This document shows, piece after piece, positions 59,252 through 64,000 of a stretch of 64,000 nucleotides of DNA; position 1 is the stretch's first letter, and every line of letters starts with the position of its first letter. The notes under the pieces were generated by a model that saw only the letters and a list, made by a program, of their open reading frames with translations, was not told the origin of the DNA and did not search any database. This DNA comes from Chaenocephalus aceratus (taxonomy: Eukaryota > Chordata > Actinopteri > Perciformes > Channichthyidae), in the NCBI GenBank assembly GCA_023974075.1, contig CM043788.1, positions 29,067,054-29,131,053 on the forward strand, in the 5' to 3' direction. Both the position numbers and the translations under genes were made by a program.

Positions 59252-60683
59252 CAACACACTCTCACTCCATAATCGTCCAGGAGCAACGTTTGGTCAGGGT
59301 CCCGTGGCGTGCAGTTGTGACGCTCCTAGGCTCCTTCAGCTTCATAAAGGGACGCAAATAGCTTTCAACTGATTGCAATGTATTCCCATCTGCGGCGGGA
59401 TTTGACGCTCATGGAAGCATGGCATTCGTTTGTGTCGGCTGCCCTTAAAGGCAATGTGAGCCACCATTCCCATTGGATAACGGAGAATTGTACACCCGGA
59501 AGTAAGTATTCCCCTTACTGTCGATTGATTTTACAGTGATATCTGCACTACTCATCGACTAAAAAACACCAGATTATCCTTGTTAATTACACAACATTGA
59601 TTGGTTTAAATTGTGTGCAATGCTTTTGTATTTTTCCCTTTCGATTCGGAGAAACAAATATTTTTTCGGAGTAAAGGATGGCAGAAGACACTACACTACC
59701 CAGAATCCCCAGCTATCGTTTAGGACTACACCATGTGCTCACAAACATAAGACCAGCTGTTAAATAAAGGTCTTCTGACTTTAGCTGGCATGTGGGTATT
59801 AATGCTGCCCATTATGGGCACAAGCAATTTTCACCCATTTATTAATTATATGTTTTAAATTTGAGTGTTTCCTATTCCCTAAACCTCCAGGGATGTACAC
59901 AGTTTAATACTGGCAACTTCTTATTATGGGAAATACAAAAACGTCTTTTAAAACTTCAACTCTCAGTAGTGACGTGCCATAGATAGAGAACATGTTGCGA
60001 AACACAATAGCCAGCATGTGTAGTTCTAGGGACAGGGTGGGGGAGGGGGGGACGCGGTGGACCCGTTCAAATCCAGTTTTGGACAGTCTGCCGTGGTTCC
60101 ATCCCATTTCAAGTGCTGTTCGACGCTCGGCGTAACCCTCGGAGCACACTCTCCAATCACAGAGCTTGAGGACTATCACAGGGTTTGTCAAACAGAGCAC
60201 ATGGTGTAGTCCTAAACGATAGCTGGGGATTCTGTGTAGTCTAGTGTCTTCTGCCATCCTTTACTCCGAAAAAATATTTGTTTCTCCGAATCGAAGGGGA
60301 AAAATACAAAAGCATTGCACACAATTTAAACCAATCAATGTTGTGTAATTAACAAGGATAATCTGGTGTTTTTTAGTCGATGAGTAGTGCAGATATCACT
60401 GTAAAATCAATCGACAGTAAGGGGAATACTTACTTCCGGGTGTACAATTCTCCGTTATCCAATGGGAATGGACGCTCACATTGCCTTTAAGGGCAGCCGA
60501 CACAAACGAATGCCGTGCTTCCATGAGCGTCAAAACCCGCCGCAGATGGGAATACATTGCAATCAGTTGAAAGCTATTTGCGTCCCTTTATGAAGCTGAA
60601 GGAGACCAGGAGCGTCACAACTGCACGCCACGGGACCCTGACCAAACGTCACTCCTGGACGATTACGGAGTGAGAGTGTGTTG
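59252..60683. repeat. Fold-back element: two ~489-bp inverted arms around a 454-bp spacer
   Basis: Arms 59252-59740 and 60195-60683 are nearly identical inverted copies (outer end caacacactctcactcc; inner end ctacaccatgtgctc), with scattered point differences. No target duplication seen and no protein; the ORF at 59904-60257 is arm plus spacer. Confidence 0.88.
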
Positions 60684-60907
60684 CTCCAGAACACACATGT
60701 TATGATATTAGGGTCATGCAGAGTGAGATGAGATCGCTGTCCCTTTAAGAGAGAGAGAGAGAGGGGTGTGGCTTGTGCATGTGTGTGTGTGGATGGTAGA
60801 GCGACAGTGAGGGAACGTGTGTATGTTCTCATTCATAACACTCCGTTCGATGTCTCACTATGGGATGCGCCTCATCGCGGAGCAAACAGAAGCATCAATC
60901 TCATTAC

Positions 60908-60970
60908 GCCAATCCTGATTGGCTGGTGATCTTGACGTCAGCGTCAGGGAATTCACCCCCTATAAGTAGC
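60908..60970 (+). promoter_or_regulatory. DIRS leader promoter, copy 3
   Basis: GCCAATCCTGATTGGC (60908-60923), TGACGTCA (60933-60940) and CTATAAGTA (from about 60960), as in the other copies. Confidence 0.5.
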
Positions 60971-61369
60971 TTGCGCCACAACGCATGCGTCATTCAAACA
61001 CCTCTTCTCACTTCAGAGCACATCTCTACAGTAGCCGGACAAGCTTAACGGTCCACAGACTGAACACAAATACCCATTTCGGTCGACGGGCGCTCGCCGG
61101 CTACTCCTTCTGCTTCGCAGGAAGACGGTAGTACCTGTTGCTAGCTCACTCCCTCTCTATTGACACCACGGTAGCGAGGACGTTTTTTCTTTTCTCTTCT
61201 CCACGGAGGAAGAAAGGATTAAAGGAGCATACTGTCACACCAGTCAGTATTCTCCGGGAATAAAAGACCCACACCGTCCTTTCTTCCGGATTAAGGATAG
61301 GGTGGTAACATCTTTTCTCCCATATTACCTGTCGAGAGCGGGCCCTCTCCACGCCACGAGGCGAACAAG

Positions 61370-63038
61370 ATGGACGCCCCTCTCCCTCACACCAGAGGAG
61401 TCAGGGACTCGGTGGCTCGACTCTGCGGCTGCGGGTTGAAGATCTCGGGCGCAGACACACACCAGGTCTGCTCGTCCTGCCTCGGTCTGGAACACGCCCG
61501 AGGCGCTATCGACAACCCCGGCTCGTGCGGACATTGTCCGCTTCACCGTAAAGAGCCTCCACCGACGGTTAGCACGACAAGCTAGCCTGTCGGAGCAGGA
61601 CCCCCCCATGTCCACTGACCCGCCGGCCGGCAGTCAAGACACGGGGGTGTCCGCCACAGAGAGTGAACCCCTCTCCGTGTCGGTCTGGGGCTCATTATCT
61701 GCGATGGCTACAGAACCGGAATCCCACGCCCTGGCAAGCCGGGACCCGGTGACGGCAAGACACGCGGGAACGGGTCCCACCCTTTACCAAGCTGGGGCTC
61801 CCGGTTAGACCTAACCATGGTCTCACCCGCGGAGGATGTCCTCGAGCTGGACTACGAGGAGGACGAAGAGGACGCCTTGGCGTTCCTCCTGTCCGAGTCG
61901 GATGAACAGGAAGAGGACACCTTCATGTCATCGGCTCAGGCTGCAAAGCCTGGAGCGAGGGCTGCTCTCCCGGGCGATAGCACACCAGCTTCGCCCTGTC
62001 TGAGCATGGACCTGCAGGCCGTGTGTAAACGCGCTGCGGCCAGACTCGACATCCCGTGGCCTGAAATGGCCAAGGAGACCTCCAGGTCCCGCTACGAAGG
62101 GAAACATTTTCCCCAAGCAGCGCGGACAAAGAGGCAACTCCTTCCGGTCTTCCCGGAGATGTTGGATGAGGTGTCGGTCTCGTGGAGAGACCGGCCCTTC
62201 AGCAACAAGGTCCCAATCCAGGGTGCCTCCTCCCTAGACTGTGACGGAATGGAGAAACTCGGCCTGCTCCGCATACCGCCCATGGAACCGCTGGTAGCGG
62301 CCCACCTCCTACCGAGGGCGGGCCCGTCACCAAACAGGAACCCCACGCTGCCAGCAAAGTCGGACCGATGTCAGTCTACAATGACTGAAAGGTCCTACAA
62401 AGCTGCAGCGTTGTCCGCCAGGGTCCTGAATGTGTCCTTGCTGCTAACCGCTTACCAAGCGGAGCTCTGCGAGGACCTGTCGGGTAACCCGGGGGCAGCC
62501 ACTCTGGACGAGATGGCACTGCGCCGTCCAGGCCACGGGCAAGGCAATGGGGATCATGGTGGTGCAGGAAAGAGCGAGATGGCTCAACCTCACCAACCTC
62601 CCTGACCGGGAAAAGGAGGATGTGCTGGATATGCCCATCGTTCCCGAGGAAATGTTCGGTTCCGCTCTCGCCTCCATGCAAAGGAGGTGTGAGTCGAAAA
62701 AGAAGGAGGACGAGGCACTCCACCTCTGCCTCCCTCGAAGGGTCCAGCCGCTGCCTTCGCAGCAGCAGTCCTTCGCAGCAGCAGTCCTTCGCAGCAGCAG
62801 TCCTTCGCAGCAGCAGTCCTTCGCAGCAGCAGTCCTTCGCAGCAGCAGTCCTTCGCCTGCATCTCTGCTCGGTTTAAAGCACCGAAGACGCAGAGTTCGC
62901 AGCACGCCCCGAGTCCCCAGCCCAGGCTGGAGACAAGGGCGAGCTGGCCTAGAAAATCTCCGGTTCCGGATGCAGCTCAGGCGCAGCCAACCCAGAATTT
63001 CGGCCAGCAGTCAAGGAAGAAGAAGCGAGCGGCGTGAC
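61370..63038 (+). pseudogene. DIRS gag (ORF1), several frame breaks
   Basis: Starts MDAPLPHTRGVRDSVARLCG. A 2-nt loss after the CGHC motif (about 61537) breaks the frame, a second break lies near 61790, and a deletion of about 30-35 nt near 62517 breaks it again. Between these, 61817-62605 is open (LELDYEEDEEDALAFLLSES, PWPEMAKETSRSRYEGKHFP). The C-terminus contains an expanded Ser/Gln/Ala repeat and ends SSQGRRSERRD in one frame and SRKKKRAA in the gag frame. Compared with copy 2 it is more damaged. Confidence 0.75.
62756..62850. repeat. 15-bp tandem repeat inside DIRS gag
   Basis: About six units of cttcgcagcagcagt. Copies 1 and 2 have a single cgcagcagcagtcc at this place, so this is an expansion specific to copy 3. 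Confidence 0.9.
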
Positions 63039-63339
63039 AGCCCCTCCTTCTCCCCTCTGTGACAGAGCTGGAAGTCCACGGTTCCCCAGCTCTGAATGTG
63101 TTCCCGCCGCCTCGAGAGATGCCTCAACACCATCCTCAAGTCCGCACAAACACATGTCACACATTGGTTGATTTTTCTGTTATAAAACATTTGCCGCTAA
63201 CGCATGCAGGCTTCAGGCCGAGGGCGCAGCTCAAAAAAATGAAAAGAAAATCAATAAAACCAATAAACAGCCCGTCAACTGTTCCCCTTCTGAGAGCATC
63301 TACGGCATCTCTCAAAAGGCGGATTACTGGCGGGTCTGT

Positions 63340-63475
63340 GAAGGCACCACCGCCACGCGCATGCGCAGTGCCGGCCGGGGCTTTAAGGGCACCACCGTCA
63401 CGCGCATGCGCAGTGCCGGCTGGGGTTGTGAAGGCACCACTGTCATGCGCATGCGCAGTGTCGGTGGGTATTGTC
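63340..63475. repeat. Tandem NRF1-type palindromes in DIRS copy 3
   Basis: Three units of about 45 bp; the first two contain cgcgcatgcgca exactly (63355-63366 and 63401-63412), the third tgcgcatgcgca. Confidence 0.8.
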
Positions 63476-63599
63476 GAAAAGGGGCACCACTGTCTTCAGA
63501 CACTAGAGGGCCCCATAACACAACAAATAGAGACTCAGAGGGGAAGAGATGTGATATCTCCACTGGCTCTAAGGAGCATGCAGTGGAAGATGCTCACAT

Positions 63600-64000
63600 C
63601 ATCTGCTTGGGTTTTCAAGACAGTAACACGGGGCTACAGACTCCAATTCGCTGTCACCCCCCCTCGCTTCTCGGGCATTCTGCATTCGCAGGCTCGAGGA
63701 GAGTCAGCCCTCATTCTGGAGAGAAAGATTCTCTCACTCCTAGAAAGGAGGGCTATATCTATTGTACCCGCCGAGCAGAGTCAGGGCGGCTTCTATTCCA
63801 AGTACTTCCTCGTTCCCAAACGGGGAGGGAACGGAATTCGGCCAATACTTGATTTGAGGGTCCTAAACAAATATCTAAAAAGATATAAGTTTAGAATGCT
63901 CACTCACACATCTCTGCTGCGGCTTGTGCGACAAAACGACTGGTTTACATCAGTCGACCTGAAAGATGCGTATTTCCACAGCCCAGTATATTATCCACAC
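63600..64000 (+). CDS. DIRS reverse transcriptase, N-terminal part (partial)
   Basis: In one frame the sequence gives ISIVPAEQSQGGFYSKYFLV, PKRGGNGIRPILDLRVLNKY, LTHTSLLRLVRQNDW and FTSVDLKDAYFH, the last being RT motif A with its catalytic aspartate. The frame is open to the window end. Typical of DIRS/gypsy-like RT; copies RNA into DNA. Confidence 0.75.

Larger units (their letters stand above)
60825..64000 (+). mobile_element. DIRS-type retrotransposon copy 3 (cut by window edge)
   Basis: Terminal repeat gttctcattcataacactcc at 60825, leader, gag with frame breaks (61370-63038), NRF1-type repeat spacer (63340-63475) and the start of RT (63600 onward). Most complete of the three copies within the window. 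It is not embedded in another recognised element on its left, where the fold-back repeat ends about 140 bp away. Confidence 0.88.

Noticed and set aside
59904..60257. 117-codon minus ORF starting MAEDTRLHRIP
   Set aside because: It spans an arm and spacer of the fold-back repeat, and the mirrored arm encodes a similar start; no domain recognised.
56900..64000. Search for exons 1-3 of alkaline phosphatase copy B
   Set aside because: No minus-strand match to a GDGMG / [15 protein letters not shown] exon was seen; not claimed as lost because the gene may continue beyond the window.

Overview
The window is nuclear DNA from a teleost fish. The evidence is split, intron-containing vertebrate genes (an ANKLE1-type ankyrin gene and two intestinal-type alkaline phosphatase genes), very long GT/AC microsatellites, and a dense mix of fish-type transposable elements: hAT, piggyBac-like TTAA elements, Tc1/mariner, RTE/Rex3-like, L2-like and Tx1-like LINEs, Ty3/gypsy-type LTR elements and DIRS tyrosine-recombinase retrotransposons. 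No prokaryotic operon, CRISPR array or phage was seen. I could not assign a species.

Layout. 1-2427 (minus) holds the first five coding exons of an ankle1-like gene that runs off the left edge. 2.4-18.6 kb is intergenic and almost entirely transposon: a TTAA-flanked element (4.3-6.4 kb), a hAT MITE (6.5-8.0 kb), a LINE on the minus strand split by a hAT copy with an exact 8-bp target duplication (8.6-12.4 kb), a THAP-domain remnant (13.6 kb), MITEs, and a BED-finger hAT fragment (18.0-18.6 kb). 18903-30980 (minus) is a complete 11-exon alkaline phosphatase gene (copy A). Its introns carry hAT, DIRS, piggyBac-like and RTE insertions. 33.2-47.5 kb is a nested block: an old hAT-like element split by an LTR element with a 5-bp duplication. 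That LTR element was in turn invaded by a short-LTR gypsy element, a Tx1-like LINE and a DIRS element, and keeps a 3-kb GC-rich minisatellite interior. 49954-56801 (minus) is exons 4-11 of a second alkaline phosphatase (copy B); exons 1-3 were not found in the window. 57.1-64.0 kb holds a hAT element, a long inverted repeat with two arms of about 489 bp, and the 5' part of a third DIRS copy cut by the window edge.

Gene biology. The two alkaline phosphatases are tandem paralogues in the same orientation with matching exon lengths (175, 173, 135 and 192 nt for exons 4, 5, 8 and 9). Both should be GPI-anchored ectophosphatases of the intestinal type. The summed exon lengths are multiples of three (1557 nt for A, 1278 nt for B), which supports the splice models.

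Most notable: the intron between the 'LFVE' and 'GRIDHGHH' metal-site exons starts with AT in both paralogues (AAG|ATAAGT and AAG|ATGAGT) and ends AA or AC if the invariant active-site spacing is kept. This makes it a candidate non-canonical (AT-AC class) intron. DIRS copies carry a compact NF-Y/CRE/TATA leader, and two copies carry tandem NRF1-type palindromes between gag and RT. All splice calls are read from sequence only and need transcript evidence.
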